A DNA stretch of 64,000 nt from Corynebacterium felinum (GTDB taxonomy: Bacteria; Actinomycetota; Actinomycetes; Mycobacteriales; Mycobacteriaceae). A program made the position numbers and the translations under genes. Position 1 is the first letter of the stretch. Each line of letters starts with the position of its first letter. The notes under the pieces were generated by a model. It worked only from the letters and a program-made list of their open reading frames with translations, did no database searches and was not told the DNA's origin. Positions 54,897-63,863 of the stretch are shown here, piece by piece. The stretch spans positions 2,914,001-2,978,000 of the forward strand of contig NZ_CP047209.1 in assembly GCF_030408755.1 (NCBI RefSeq), in the 5' to 3' direction.

Positions 54897-55808
54897 CTAA
54901 CCGTTGATGAGCCCCTGAGCCCACTCCACAACCCACTGGTTTGCGGTGGTCCCAGGAATCACATTCGGATTAGTGGCATACATAGCGTGCACGCCATTGG
55001 ACTCCACCAATCCACGCGCACGACCAAGGGCATTGCCCACATTAAAGGGAGCATCACAAATGGAATCATCAGGGGCGCAAATATCAAACACTCGATCCTG
55101 CAAAGAGCCGAAACCTCCGACACGAGGCCCGCGCATCGTTGCACCAGGAACAATCGGCTGCACCACCAAATTCAGCGGTGCCAAAGATACTTCCGCACCC
55201 ACACCTGCAACACCGTTGCCCACAGCCTGGCCCACACCAGGCTCACGGCGACCGTCAGCGATCAAGGCGACACCCCTGATACGCTCCGCAGGAATAACAC
55301 CACCATCAGCACCAATCTTGTTAGCAATATCGCCAGCAATCACAGCGCCCTGAGAAAACCCAGCCAGAATAAAATCAGTCTGCGGGCATTCTTGATGCAT
55401 AGAAATCAACTCGTGCTCAAGGGTAGAAATACCCTCCTCGCGCGACTCGTCATAGCTCATCTGATCCTGGGCATTAATGTTCTTAAACTGTGCCGTATAC
55501 GGCAAAGTCCACACCTTCACCTCATTAGCAGGATAACGCTCCTGCAATGGGCGAGTAATGCTCAACATAAACGACATCGGATTCGCCGTCGGATTAAACG
55601 GATCATCACCCTTGGCAGACTCCCACGTGCCCGGTGCGGCAATAAACTCCACACGCGGGCAATGATCAGGCTGCACAGGAGTTGACGGTCCATCGGTTGG
55701 TGGCGCATCAGGGCCAGCCACATCAGACGTACTCATCCAATGCACCACACCACTAGCAATCACCACCACAACAATGGCAGCAACAACAGCCGTCAAAAAT
55801 TTCTTCAT
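54897..55808 (-). CDS. Cutinase-like lipase/thioesterase (Rv3802c/Culp6-like)
   Basis: This 303-residue alpha/beta hydrolase of the cutinase family has an N-terminal signal anchor (KKFLTAVVAAIVVVVIASGVV), the nucleophile elbow ILAGFSQGAVIAGDIA (Ser near residue 150), DICAPDDSICDAP (Asp between two Cys) and GLVESNGVHAMYAT (His). The mycobacterial orthologue Rv3802c is an envelope phospholipase/thioesterase tied to mycolate control and needed for growth. The gene order fadD32, cutinase, mycolyltransferase is conserved. It follows the DUF732 gene by 6 bp. Confidence 0.9.
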   Translation of the reverse strand: MKKFLTAVVAAIVVVVIASGVVHWMSTSDVAGPDAPPTDGPSTPVQPDHCPRVEFIAAPGTWESAKGDDPFNPTANPMSFMLSITRPLQERYPANEVKVWTLPYTAQFKNINAQDQMSYDESREEGISTLEHELISMHQECPQTDFILAGFSQGAVIAGDIANKIGADGGVIPAERIRGVALIADGRREPGVGQAVGNGVAGVGAEVSLAPLNLVVQPIVPGATMRGPRVGGFGSLQDRVFDICAPDDSICDAPFNVGNALGRARGLVESNGVHAMYATNPNVIPGTTANQWVVEWAQGLING

Positions 55809-55814
55809 GCGTTC

Positions 55815-56309
55815 CTAGCAATACGATTTACGGGCGGCTTGCTCCAACACCGCAGTAGCCTGCTCCGGGGACAAGGATGTGCGCTGCTGCTCAATGAGCT
55901 GACCAGCTACCGCATGGATAGCTGCAGGGAACTGCTCCCCACACACCACCTGGGCGGCACCAATCATCTGGTTCTCCACACCCTCAACCTTGATCCCAGC
56001 ATACTTCAACTCATCCAGATACGCCTTATCGGCGTCGGAAAGCTGCAGCTCAGGTGTAGGAACTTCGGTCACTTCCCGCGCACCCTCGTCTGTTGGCAAC
56101 GGGCGATTCGGCGCAGCAGCAGAACCACTACGCCCCTCCTCCTTCGTTGCCACAGCACTCGACGAAGCAGCAGAAACAGAAGGCGAAGCCGAACGAGTCA
56201 ACGGTGCAATCGTCTGCGACGAGGACTCGTCACTGACCTCAGAACTCCCGCAGGACACCAGCACGCACGCAGCCGAAGCTACAGCAACGACAGCTCCGAA
56301 GCGCTTCAC
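55815..56309 (-). CDS. DUF732-type lipoprotein
   Basis: This 164-residue lipoprotein has signal peptide MKRFGAVVAVASAACVL and lipobox VLVSC (Cys near residue 20). A Ser/Thr/Ala-rich disordered linker runs to about 85, then a small helical domain with two Cys (AQVVCGEQF and final KSYC) matching the DUF732 pattern. It starts at a GTG overlapping the mycolyltransferase stop (TAGTG) and ends 6 bp before the cutinase gene, so the three are one transcript. Function unknown; probably at the outer face of the inner membrane. Confidence 0.7.
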   Translation of the reverse strand: MKRFGAVVAVASAACVLVSCGSSEVSDESSSQTIAPLTRSASPSVSAASSSAVATKEEGRSGSAAAPNRPLPTDEGAREVTEVPTPELQLSDADKAYLDELKYAGIKVEGVENQMIGAAQVVCGEQFPAAIHAVAGQLIEQQRTSLSPEQATAVLEQAARKSYC

Positions 56310-58234
56310 TAGTTTTTCTCCTCACGGATAGCGCCGTTGATCTGGCTGATCGTGCCACGCTGGAACTTCACAACCTCGCCACCAGCAGGGATCTTGGAAT
56401 GATCAGCAACAGGGAAACCAAATTCACCCTGCTCCCAACGCTTCGCACCCCACGCATCAAAAATGTCACCATAGTAGATCACATGCGCACCAGTCTGCGG
56501 CGACCAGTAAATATTGCCCTTGTCGAAACGCTGAAACGCACCACCATTAATCAGCATCTCATCGGAGGTTGGGAAGCCCAACTGCGACTTCGCGGTGCCC
56601 AACTCGGCGTACTTCGCCGCAATCGCACCACGCACCCAGTGATTCGCACCATTCGGAGTACGCGCCACGAAACCGCGCTCAAAGGACTGAACAAAGCCCT
56701 CACCGATCTTGGTAGCCTCAGCAGTCGGATAGCCCAAATCGCCATTCTCCCACTTCAGCTCGCCCCACTTCGCCACAATGTCACGCGGAACAGCAACCGC
56801 ACCCAACTTATGAGTCCAGTAAATATTGCCGTTCTCAAACGCCACATAGCGACCACCATTGACCAGGGTGCGCTCAGAACTAGTGGGGAAGCCCAACCAT
56901 GAACCAGGACCACCCATCTCGGTGTACAGCGCATTAATCTTGCCGTACAGGGCAAACGCACCCGTCTTTGGCGACCAGTACGCGCGACCGGAAGTGAAAT
57001 CTTCAGCCTTACCGCCTGGCACATCGTACTCATTATTCACACAAGTACCGATCACACCAGCAGCAGTCACCTCAGCGATAGCACCAATCGGGGTGCAGTC
57101 GGCACCACGATCAGAAGCCGACAAGCCCAAAGCAGAAGCCATGTGTGGCCACGCCTGACCCAGCTCAAACTGCCAATAAGGCCAGTCATGCACACCGGAA
57201 GGACGGAACACAGCCACAACCTCAACACCGGCACGCTTAGCGTAATCAACAAACGTCTGGGTGGTCATGCGGGAAAGAACTTCCAAACCAACACCAGCGG
57301 AATTCGCAGGGTTCTTCGCAACCGAACCGGGCTGTCCGAAATCATCACGGCCGGAGCCTGCAGAAACGTAGACCTTCTTGCCACGCAGAGCATCAATGCC
57401 AAGCTTAGGATCGTGATCAATCCATGCCTGAGAACCATCCTCACCCCACATAGCGGTGGTATCAAAACCGCCAGCATCCTGCTGGGCGGCACGAATCGCC
57501 ATCGGCATACCCGTGCTGGTGGTATCTAAGTAGCCGGAGAAAGAACCCACAAACTTGAACATATCTGGGTGACGCTCACCCAAGTTGATCGCGGCAGTAC
57601 CACCCATGGACAAACCAAAGACCGCACGCTCACCATTCGAACGGTAGCCATTAGACAAAATCGGAACCAGTTCCTTGGTCAGGAACGACTCCCACATGTA
57701 GTGCTTACCATTGCTTGGTTGCAACCAGTCCGCATAGAAGGACGACTGGCCACCAATAGGCATAATCACATTCACGTTCTTATCGGCAAAAACCTGCTCG
57801 ATATTCGTCTCAGCGGTCCAACCGGACTCCACATCGGTGGCACGCATGCCATCAAGCGCCCACACCTCAGGGAAACTACGGCTAGGCGCGGAATGCCAGT
57901 CGCGGGCAAGCAACATTTGCACGCGGATCGGATCACCAGGCATGACCTTCGACTGGATCTGCAGCTCAATGCGGCGCTCAGTAATCCAACGAACCCGCTG
58001 AACGGATACGCCCTCTGGCAGGCCTTGGATCTTTGGTGCCTCATCGACACGAATTGGAGTGCGCTCAGTTCCTTGAGGCTCCAAATAATCAGTCAGCCCC
58101 TGTACAAAAGAAGAACCGGAGGATTGAGCAAATGCCGTCGCTGGCGATGCGAGTGCCAAGCCCACGCTGAGGGCTACTGGAATCGCAAGCATCCAGTGGG
58201 AACGACGCTGGAAACGAGATGCGGTGTCGCGCAT
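56309..58234 (-). CDS. cmtA: Trehalose corynomycolyl transferase with LGFP repeats (Cop1/PS1-like)
   Basis: This 641-residue secreted protein has signal peptide [22 protein letters not shown]... to AFAQ, then an antigen-85-type esterase domain (about 50-380) with [18 protein letters not shown] (Ser), a DDFGQPGS acidic region and [14 protein letters not shown] (His). Four or five LGFP repeats follow ([57 protein letters not shown]) that bind the cell wall. It transfers corynomycolate from trehalose monocorynomycolate to arabinan or a second sugar. The ATG at 58234 has AGAAGGAATT upstream. This matches C. glutamicum Cop1/Csp1; mycobacterial FbpA-D lack the repeats. Symbol numbering varies between species. 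Confidence 0.9.
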   Translation of the reverse strand: MRDTASRFQRRSHWMLAIPVALSVGLALASPATAFAQSSGSSFVQGLTDYLEPQGTERTPIRVDEAPKIQGLPEGVSVQRVRWITERRIELQIQSKVMPGDPIRVQMLLARDWHSAPSRSFPEVWALDGMRATDVESGWTAETNIEQVFADKNVNVIMPIGGQSSFYADWLQPSNGKHYMWESFLTKELVPILSNGYRSNGERAVFGLSMGGTAAINLGERHPDMFKFVGSFSGYLDTTSTGMPMAIRAAQQDAGGFDTTAMWGEDGSQAWIDHDPKLGIDALRGKKVYVSAGSGRDDFGQPGSVAKNPANSAGVGLEVLSRMTTQTFVDYAKRAGVEVVAVFRPSGVHDWPYWQFELGQAWPHMASALGLSASDRGADCTPIGAIAEVTAAGVIGTCVNNEYDVPGGKAEDFTSGRAYWSPKTGAFALYGKINALYTEMGGPGSWLGFPTSSERTLVNGGRYVAFENGNIYWTHKLGAVAVPRDIVAKWGELKWENGDLGYPTAEATKIGEGFVQSFERGFVARTPNGANHWVRGAIAAKYAELGTAKSQLGFPTSDEMLINGGAFQRFDKGNIYWSPQTGAHVIYYGDIFDAWGAKRWEQGEFGFPVADHSKIPAGGEVVKFQRGTISQINGAIREEKN

Positions 58235-58892
58235 AAAATAATTCCTTCTCGTGTTGAAGCGAAAACTTTCAGTAATAAAACAAAGGCACCGAAAATGAAG
58301 CAAAGTGCACATAGGCATACTCCGCTCAGGACCAAAATCATCCCACATGCATTTCACCTTGTGTTCCGAAGGTTCCCCTCCTCCGGCTCCAACAGTTTAA
58401 GTAGTACTTCACTACACTTAAACCACTGCCTGGTGAAAAAGTGTTGACTTTTTCAGTGCCATTCTTTCATGAACACCCACAAGGGTAGTCACTTTCTTAT
58501 AAAAGAGATATCCCTCATGCAGTTCACCCTCACCCCCGCCACTACTGTGTAGCAGCTGTACTTTCTTCCACCGACGTTGTTTCGCCTCAGCATGTGGGTG
58601 CCGGTGCGACGCAAAGCATAGGGACAAAAGCACGATGGCTACCCCGTGGAGTAACCAGAAAGAGGGGTCAAGGCAGCGTGTCACGCAAGATCAACCTCAA
58701 GTTTAAGTTTAACTTTAGATTTTCTCTACAGACACACCGATAGTCATGATCATAAAAGACTCCCAACAGTACCATCTCACACAGCCGAGCTGGCGTTACT
58801 CGCACCAAGAAGCGAAGCCCAGACGGCACCCATGAGAAAAGAGCCTCAGCCCCTAGCACCCCTTTGATGAAAATTACCCCCACTGTGCCACA
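58235..58892. promoter_or_regulatory. Upstream region of the Cop1-like gene
   Basis: No gene is seen. GTTTAAGT (58395-58402) and ACTTAAAC (58416-58423) form an inverted repeat about 160-190 bp upstream of the start, and AAGTTTAAGTTTAACTT lies at about 58698. The related TTTAAGT words suggest binding sites for one factor; which one is unknown. Confidence 0.35.
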
Positions 58893-58938
58893 AAGGGAAG
58901 CTTGTCCACTGCATTCATGCAGTACTGAAGCTTCCCTT
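58893..58938. terminator. Strong terminator after the second mycolyltransferase
   Basis: AAGGGAAGCTT (58893-58903) pairs perfectly with AAGCTTCCCTT (58928-58938), with an inner 7-bp ACTGCAT/ATGCAGT stem. On the minus strand it follows the stop at 58950 by about a dozen bases and separates the two mycolyltransferase genes. Confidence 0.85.
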
Positions 58939-58949
58939 CACGCACGTTT

Positions 58950-59966
58950 TTACCAAGCGTTCATGCGGTCGAGGACACGACCCTTGGTCTTGTCCAGCTG
59001 GTAACGCCACTGCGCCCAGTTGTGAATGCCCACCAGTGGGTAATCAACCGTCACTGGCACACCTTCGACGCGTGCCTTCGTTTCCCACACGGTGGTGGTG
59101 TACAAAGCGATGGACTCAAGGATCGAACCGTTGATGCGGTCGGTGAAGCGCACGTGCTGGTTATCAAAGTCAGACCAGAAACCAGATGCTGCCGAAACGT
59201 AAACATCCGTGTTGCGCAGGCCCGACATATTCCACAGTGGATCGTTTTGGAAACGCTGTGGGTGGAAGAAGGTTCCATACATGGCGTTAATGTTGAAACC
59301 ACCCAGGTCAAGCATGGCAATGCGCAGCATGGAGTGCATGCCAGGCAGGGTCATTGCTGGGTAACCGGACCAGCTCAGTGCTTGGCGGAACTGGCCTGGG
59401 TGACGGGAGGCAAGGTTTAGTGCAGCGGTACCGCCCATTGACAGTCCTGCAATGGAGTTATTGTTGCGGGCAACACCGAAGTTACGCTCGAGGTAAACAG
59501 GCAGTTCTTGGGTGAGGAAGGTTTCCCATTTAAAGTGTGGGCCGGTGCCGTTGTAATGCACTGGTGCCAACCAGTCCATATAGAAGGAGCCTGCGCCACC
59601 AACGGGCATCACGAGCGTGATGTTGTGGTTAGCGTAGACAGCCGGGGCGTTGGCATCCACAGTCCAGGCGTTGGCATGCTCGGTGGCGCGTGCACCGTCG
59701 AGCAGGTAGAAGCCAGCGTTGCCGCCACGTTGTGCAGGCTGGATTTGGACGGTGATATTGCGTCCGTTTGCTGGGGAGAAGACGTCGCAGCGCTGCACCC
59801 AGTACTTCACGGCATCCCATTCGCATCGGCCGGTTGCGTCTGGGCGAAGCCAGTCGCGGTTGCCGGCGTGAGCAACGCCTTGGCCTGCAAACATAAGTGC
59901 ACACGCGGTCAGTACCGCAGTGACAGTCGCCGTCACTTTCTTGAGAGCTCGGGACAAAACTTTCAT
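58950..59966 (-). CDS. cmtB: Trehalose corynomycolyl transferase (antigen 85-like)
   Basis: This 338-residue secreted mycolyltransferase has signal peptide MKVLSRALKKVTATVTAVLTACALMFAG... ending AHA, and an esterase domain with substrate-side motif MPVGGAGSFYMDWLAP and nucleophile [20 protein letters not shown] (Ser near 170). The Glu/Asp region is SGFWSDFDNQH and the catalytic His lies in YPLVGIHNWAQWRYQL. It has no LGFP repeats. ATG 59966 has CTAGGAGAGGT upstream. With the LGFP-fused paralogue it provides the deposition step of the outer mycolate layer. Which paralogue is cmtA or cmtB by local naming is not fixed. Confidence 0.9.
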   Translation of the reverse strand: MKVLSRALKKVTATVTAVLTACALMFAGQGVAHAGNRDWLRPDATGRCEWDAVKYWVQRCDVFSPANGRNITVQIQPAQRGGNAGFYLLDGARATEHANAWTVDANAPAVYANHNITLVMPVGGAGSFYMDWLAPVHYNGTGPHFKWETFLTQELPVYLERNFGVARNNNSIAGLSMGGTAALNLASRHPGQFRQALSWSGYPAMTLPGMHSMLRIAMLDLGGFNINAMYGTFFHPQRFQNDPLWNMSGLRNTDVYVSAASGFWSDFDNQHVRFTDRINGSILESIALYTTTVWETKARVEGVPVTVDYPLVGIHNWAQWRYQLDKTKGRVLDRMNAW

Positions 59967-60420
59967 ACCTCTCCTAGTTCAAAAGCGGTGTGAGCTTTCG
60001 TGCTTATCATGAGCATCGCCAATAGGTGGGCGATTTTCACTGGTGCCTGATCACACACTCCCTGTGTGCTGTCGTTGTGGGCACTACTGGGCTTTGTCTA
60101 TGCTTTGGCTCCCCCTTTTGTGCGTGAGGGCATAAGCATACACAAAGACCGACAGTGCGCTTTGAAGCACGTTGCTGCTACAATCCGCCCTAGCACAGCG
60201 GTGGAATCACGGTTGTGATTGCCACGGTGTGTACTTGAAGCGGTGTGTTTTGATCTGTTCGGGCGAACATATCGTGACGCCCTTTCTGCTGTGCTGTACG
60301 CGATTGAGCGTGGGTGCGCAGTAGTAAGGGCGTGTAGACTTCCGAAACACTGGGAGTGTGCGATGAGGTCTACGGACATCTCATTGTATAACAGGTTTAT
60401 AACGTACTTGGAATCTTTTG
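59967..60420. promoter_or_regulatory. Region upstream of the second mycolyltransferase gene
   Basis: 454 bp lie between the aftB stop and the mycolyltransferase start, both on the minus strand. No gene or strong hairpin is seen. It must hold the mycolyltransferase promoter; short frames on both strands lack support. Confidence 0.4.
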
Positions 60421-62271
60421 TTACTTCCTATCCCCCGCAGTGTTGATTTCTTGGGGCCAGTAAATCTGCGGTTTTTCTACTGAAACTGCAGCATCTGCAT
60501 ATTTTTCGGGGTCTTCGTGGAACTGCAATGTCCTGCCAGAAGTTAAGCTAAATTTAATGTTGGACATAAAACGATCCCAGCTCATGGGGGAGCGGTAGGA
60601 CTCGAAAAGTACCCTAAATTCATCTGTGTATAACGCTTTCCGGGCGGCTTGTGCGTCTTTTTTATTCACCCAGTCGGGCATGTCGTCAATTGCGACTCCG
60701 GAATCAGCCATTTGCCAGAACAGTGGCAGGTTTTTGTCGTGCCCCACGCGGGCATCAGGCATGCGGGGCTGTCGTGCGGCAATGGGGTTGGCTAGTCCCA
60801 TGTTGTCGAGCACGCGCACATCAAGTGGCGCGTTCATGCTGGTCATGCCGAGGTTGATCATGGTCAGACTTAACGGCATCTGTGCGAGGTCTGCATTCGG
60901 CCCGGTTGTTTGGGTGGTGCGGGGCACGGGCATCCAGCTGAGCACGATGGGGTCTGGGTTTTTTAGGTAGCTGACGAGGTGGGCGTCGTTACGCTGCTGT
61001 GCGATGGCGAGCTGTTCGGGGTAGTCGCGCAGGCTGCGGGCGGTGTGGAAGTCTTCGGCGAAGTAGGTGGGCGCGTCACGGTAGGTGGCTAGTTGCCAGA
61101 ATGTGCGCTCGTCGACGATGCCGAGTTCTTCGCCTTCTTCGGGGAGTTGGTAGGGGTGTCCGCCGATAATTGCGGTGGCGGACCAGATCAGGCCGGCGCC
61201 GAAGATGCCTGCGCCGAGCAGTGCGGCGCTGCGGTTGCGGGCGATGCCGATCACACTGACCGGCAGAAGGAGGGTAAAGAGGGGCAGCAGCAGCATGCGT
61301 CCGTGCATGAAGTCGCCGCCGACGCGCACAACATAGAGGGTGTGCAATGTTGCGCAGGCGAGGATTACCCCAATCGCTAGTGGTGTTCGCTTGTCGACGC
61401 CGCCAGCTGTCTGCTTGCTTAGTGCGACCATCAGTGCCCCGGCGAAGGCGGCAATGAGCAGTGCGACGATAAGCCAGTAGGGATCGTTGAAGTCGCGGAT
61501 GTAGTTCCAGCCGCTTGCCCATTGTGCGCCGGTGGCGGATTTGGCTACCGCAGTGTGGGGTACGAGCAGGCCGTAGTAGCCCATGCGGAAGATTTGGTAA
61601 GCCAAGGGTGCGGGGATGGCAACGAGGAGGATTTTCCACCACTTGGCTCGGTGCATAATCAGAAGCATGAGCCCGACGAGCCCGCCGTAGAGGGCAAGTT
61701 CAGGGCGGACGAGCCAGCTGATTCCGCACCAGAATGCAAGGGTGTAGAGAGTAACAGTAGGTACTATTCCTTGGGTTTTGTTCGCCAGGGTGGACCAGGT
61801 GGCGAGCAGGAACCACAGGACTGCGATCCATAGGAGGCTCAGTCCCCATTCCAGACCGGAGGTGGCGAAGTCACGGGCGGGTGGGAGGGCGAGGTAGATG
61901 ATTCCGCCGAAGGGCAAAAGCCATAGGGGGCGACCGCGATAGAGGGTTGCTGTGCCGATGGTGGCGATAAAGACTGCGAGCGTGGTGAATATCAGCGCTG
62001 CCCACATGGCGATGGTTTCTAGGCGGTGACCATCGATGCGCGCCCCGAGATAAATGATGTATTGCCACAGCATGGAGGTGTTGGCTTCGACGCGCTCCCC
62101 TGCATTGAAGACGGGGCCGTTTCCGGCGAGCAGGTTGCGCACGGTGCGCAGGACGATAAGCCCGTCGTCACTCATCCATTTGCGTTGCCATCCGCCATAA
62201 AAGGCGAAGATGGCAACCGCAATAGCGGAGAGGAATCCTGAGAGAAAAGTGATTCGGCGGGCTTGATTCAT
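60421..62271 (-). CDS. aftB: Arabinofuranosyltransferase AftB
   Basis: This 616-residue GT-C membrane enzyme adds terminal beta-1,2 arabinofuranose from decaprenyl-phospho-arabinose to arabinogalactan, creating the mycolate attachment ends. ATG 62271 (MNQARRITFLSGFL) is chosen; the frame opens 35 codons earlier. The first extracytoplasmic loop WMSDDGLIVLRTVRNLLAGNGPVFNAGERVEANTS carries the GT-C DD motif. About ten helices follow, with VRVGGDFMHGRMLLLPLF, then a periplasmic C-terminal domain of about 200 residues. The family is also labelled ZomB-like. Position beside mycolyltransferase and ubiA matches Rv3805c. Confidence 0.9.
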   Translation of the reverse strand: MNQARRITFLSGFLSAIAVAIFAFYGGWQRKWMSDDGLIVLRTVRNLLAGNGPVFNAGERVEANTSMLWQYIIYLGARIDGHRLETIAMWAALIFTTLAVFIATIGTATLYRGRPLWLLPFGGIIYLALPPARDFATSGLEWGLSLLWIAVLWFLLATWSTLANKTQGIVPTVTLYTLAFWCGISWLVRPELALYGGLVGLMLLIMHRAKWWKILLVAIPAPLAYQIFRMGYYGLLVPHTAVAKSATGAQWASGWNYIRDFNDPYWLIVALLIAAFAGALMVALSKQTAGGVDKRTPLAIGVILACATLHTLYVVRVGGDFMHGRMLLLPLFTLLLPVSVIGIARNRSAALLGAGIFGAGLIWSATAIIGGHPYQLPEEGEELGIVDERTFWQLATYRDAPTYFAEDFHTARSLRDYPEQLAIAQQRNDAHLVSYLKNPDPIVLSWMPVPRTTQTTGPNADLAQMPLSLTMINLGMTSMNAPLDVRVLDNMGLANPIAARQPRMPDARVGHDKNLPLFWQMADSGVAIDDMPDWVNKKDAQAARKALYTDEFRVLFESYRSPMSWDRFMSNIKFSLTSGRTLQFHEDPEKYADAAVSVEKPQIYWPQEINTAGDRK

Positions 62272-62548
62272 AGGGGAAATGGTAGCAAAGTGCCCTGTAT
62301 TTAGCGTGTCTGTCACCAGCTGCGCTTTTGTACATACCTGTACTTTGGTCGTACGGGATAAGTGCTGCAACGCCAAATTTTAAGTAGGTAGCATAAACTC
62401 TACCCCCTCTTGGTCCCCCCTTCCCCTGCGCCTTCAGAGGGGTTAGGGTTAGGCATATCCGCAGCGTTTGTGCGCACCTTCCACTTCGCACCGTAGCGTG
62501 CCAGAAGAACACCCATTCATTTTCCGCATTACCACGAAAGGATCTGTG

Positions 62549-63022
62549 ATGTTCATGTCTTCATGGAACGGTTCTTCCCTGTCTCGGGGTTCTTCCTCAT
62601 CAGCTGGATTGATTTGGAAGTTTTTTGCTGGCCTTATCGCTCTTCTCACCCCACTTCTTGGTATCACCACCGATTCGCTTGTTCTCGCTCAGCTCAGCAG
62701 CAAAGTGGGCGTTATGCTTCCAACGGAGAGGAAACCGGCAGATGTGCAGCCGCGCAATGATCTGAGCAATGAAAAAGAAATTGCGTGGGCAGGCTATCAA
62801 GAGGTTGATAATGGGAATAAGATTCGCGTGTTCTTCCCGTCCGGCACTCAGGATTGCTACGGTTACCGCGCACAGGTGGCTGAAACGGACGATTCGGTGA
62901 CAATTAAAGTGTATGAAGGCGCCATCCCCAGCGCATCTGACCACTGCATTTTGGTCGGTTCAATATCATCGCTTGTCGTTTCCCTTAACGCGCCTCTAGG
63001 CGACCGAAAACTGGGCAAGTAA
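62549..63022 (+). CDS. Exported protein of unknown function
   Basis: The 157-residue product starts at ATG 62549 (MFMSSWNGSSLSRGSSSSAG) with AAAGGA upstream. One hydrophobic helix (about 20-45: LIWKFFAGLIALLTPLLGITTDSLVLA) is a signal peptide or anchor. The rest (TERKPADVQPRNDLSNEKEIAWAGYQ...) is predicted beta-rich with a Cys pair, DCYGY and DHCILV. I recognise no family. It is transcribed opposite to the mycolate locus and lies between aftB and ubiA, which normally adjoin, so it appears inserted. A perfect hairpin terminator follows. Confidence 0.6.
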   Translation: MFMSSWNGSSLSRGSSSSAGLIWKFFAGLIALLTPLLGITTDSLVLAQLSSKVGVMLPTERKPADVQPRNDLSNEKEIAWAGYQEVDNGNKIRVFFPSGTQDCYGYRAQVAETDDSVTIKVYEGAIPSASDHCILVGSISSLVVSLNAPLGDRKLGK

Positions 63023-63036
63023 AACTTTTGCATCTT

Positions 63037-63070
63037 CTGCGTAGACCCCTCCCAAGTGTGGTCTACGCAG
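63037..63070. terminator. Bidirectional terminator hairpin
   Basis: CTGCGTAGAC (63037-63046) pairs perfectly with GTCTACGCAG (63061-63070), between the convergent exported-protein gene and the small helix-turn-helix gene. Confidence 0.75.
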
Positions 63071-63079
63071 TGGTTTCTG

Positions 63080-63334
63080 CTATTTTTGGCGTTTCCGCAC
63101 TGTTGAGGTGGGGTGGTTTTTCACTGGTGATCCGCTACGGTTAGCGTGCCAGTGTTTTACTTCTTCGGCATCCCATAATGGTGAACCTTTGCCAAGCATT
63201 GCAACAGCTTTGGGGGTTCGGCCCTCCGAGCAGTAGGAGGTCCAGGTGCGCGAAACGATTCCGCAGTGAGCGGCACAGTCATCGACTCGCCATAAAACGC
63301 GTTGGGTATCCGCGTCGATAATCATTGGTTTCAT
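63080..63334 (-). CDS. Small excisionase/AlpA-like DNA-binding protein
   Basis: The 84-residue protein (MKPMIIDADTQRVLWRVDDCAAHCGIVSRTWTSYCSEGRTPKAVAMLGKGSPLWDAEEVKHWHANR...) has the layout of MerR/AlpA-type short winged helices: helix-turn-helix DCAAHCGIVSRTWTSY, the wing GRTPKAVAMLGKGSPLW, then DAEEVKHWHANR. Such proteins act as excisionases or phage-type regulators. The C-terminal tail is basic (KNHPTSTVRKRQK). ATG 63334 is chosen with AAAGGAG 13 bases upstream; GTG 63343 is an alternative. No integrase is nearby. Confidence 0.65.
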   Translation of the reverse strand: MKPMIIDADTQRVLWRVDDCAAHCGIVSRTWTSYCSEGRTPKAVAMLGKGSPLWDAEEVKHWHANRSGSPVKNHPTSTVRKRQK

Positions 63335-63649
63335 GAACCCCACTAACTCCTTTGCGATCCATATCCTTAAGAAAATCTCACCATAGTGGCAACGCTAGAC
63401 ATCATGGACAACTCAAAAGATTAACCTGCTTAATCACCTGATTTTCCAGCGCCCTAGCCATAACTAGGATAGTGGCAAAGGTTGTCTGTCACGCAGTTTT
63501 TCGCTTATTTTTTTTGCAAGGTTTCTCAGCCCCCGCTCAGTCCCTATTTTTACCACCCCCACTCCCCCACACCTTGCCCCACACACGGGCACGGATATCA
63601 GAAACCATCGCAAACACCCAGTGGGCGCCATGCATATAAATGCGTGCGC

Positions 63650-63749
63650 ATTGATTCAAAATAATAGTTCGAGTTTCATCACACCCGCCAAAAATCGACC
63701 TGCGACTTCAGTAGAAGCACTTGTTCTATCTCTCACTGATAGTTTCCTC
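63650..63749 (+). repeat. Dispersed ~100-bp repeat, copy B
   Basis: This is the partner of 51778-51882, same block order and spacing in the same orientation. It sits between the excisionase-like gene and ubiA. It contains CTATC-N7-GATAG, a short palindrome partly kept in copy A. The rest of 63335-63863 has no convincing gene; 63500-63600 is pyrimidine-rich. Confidence 0.8.
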
Positions 63750-63863
63750 ACGATGACAGCTCTCTGCAATACCAAAGGCATCAGCATGGTGTGCTCACGA
63801 AAATACCGCCCCATACCTTTTGTTCAAGGCACAGGGCGGCAGCGTGCATTCACCGCGGAGTTT

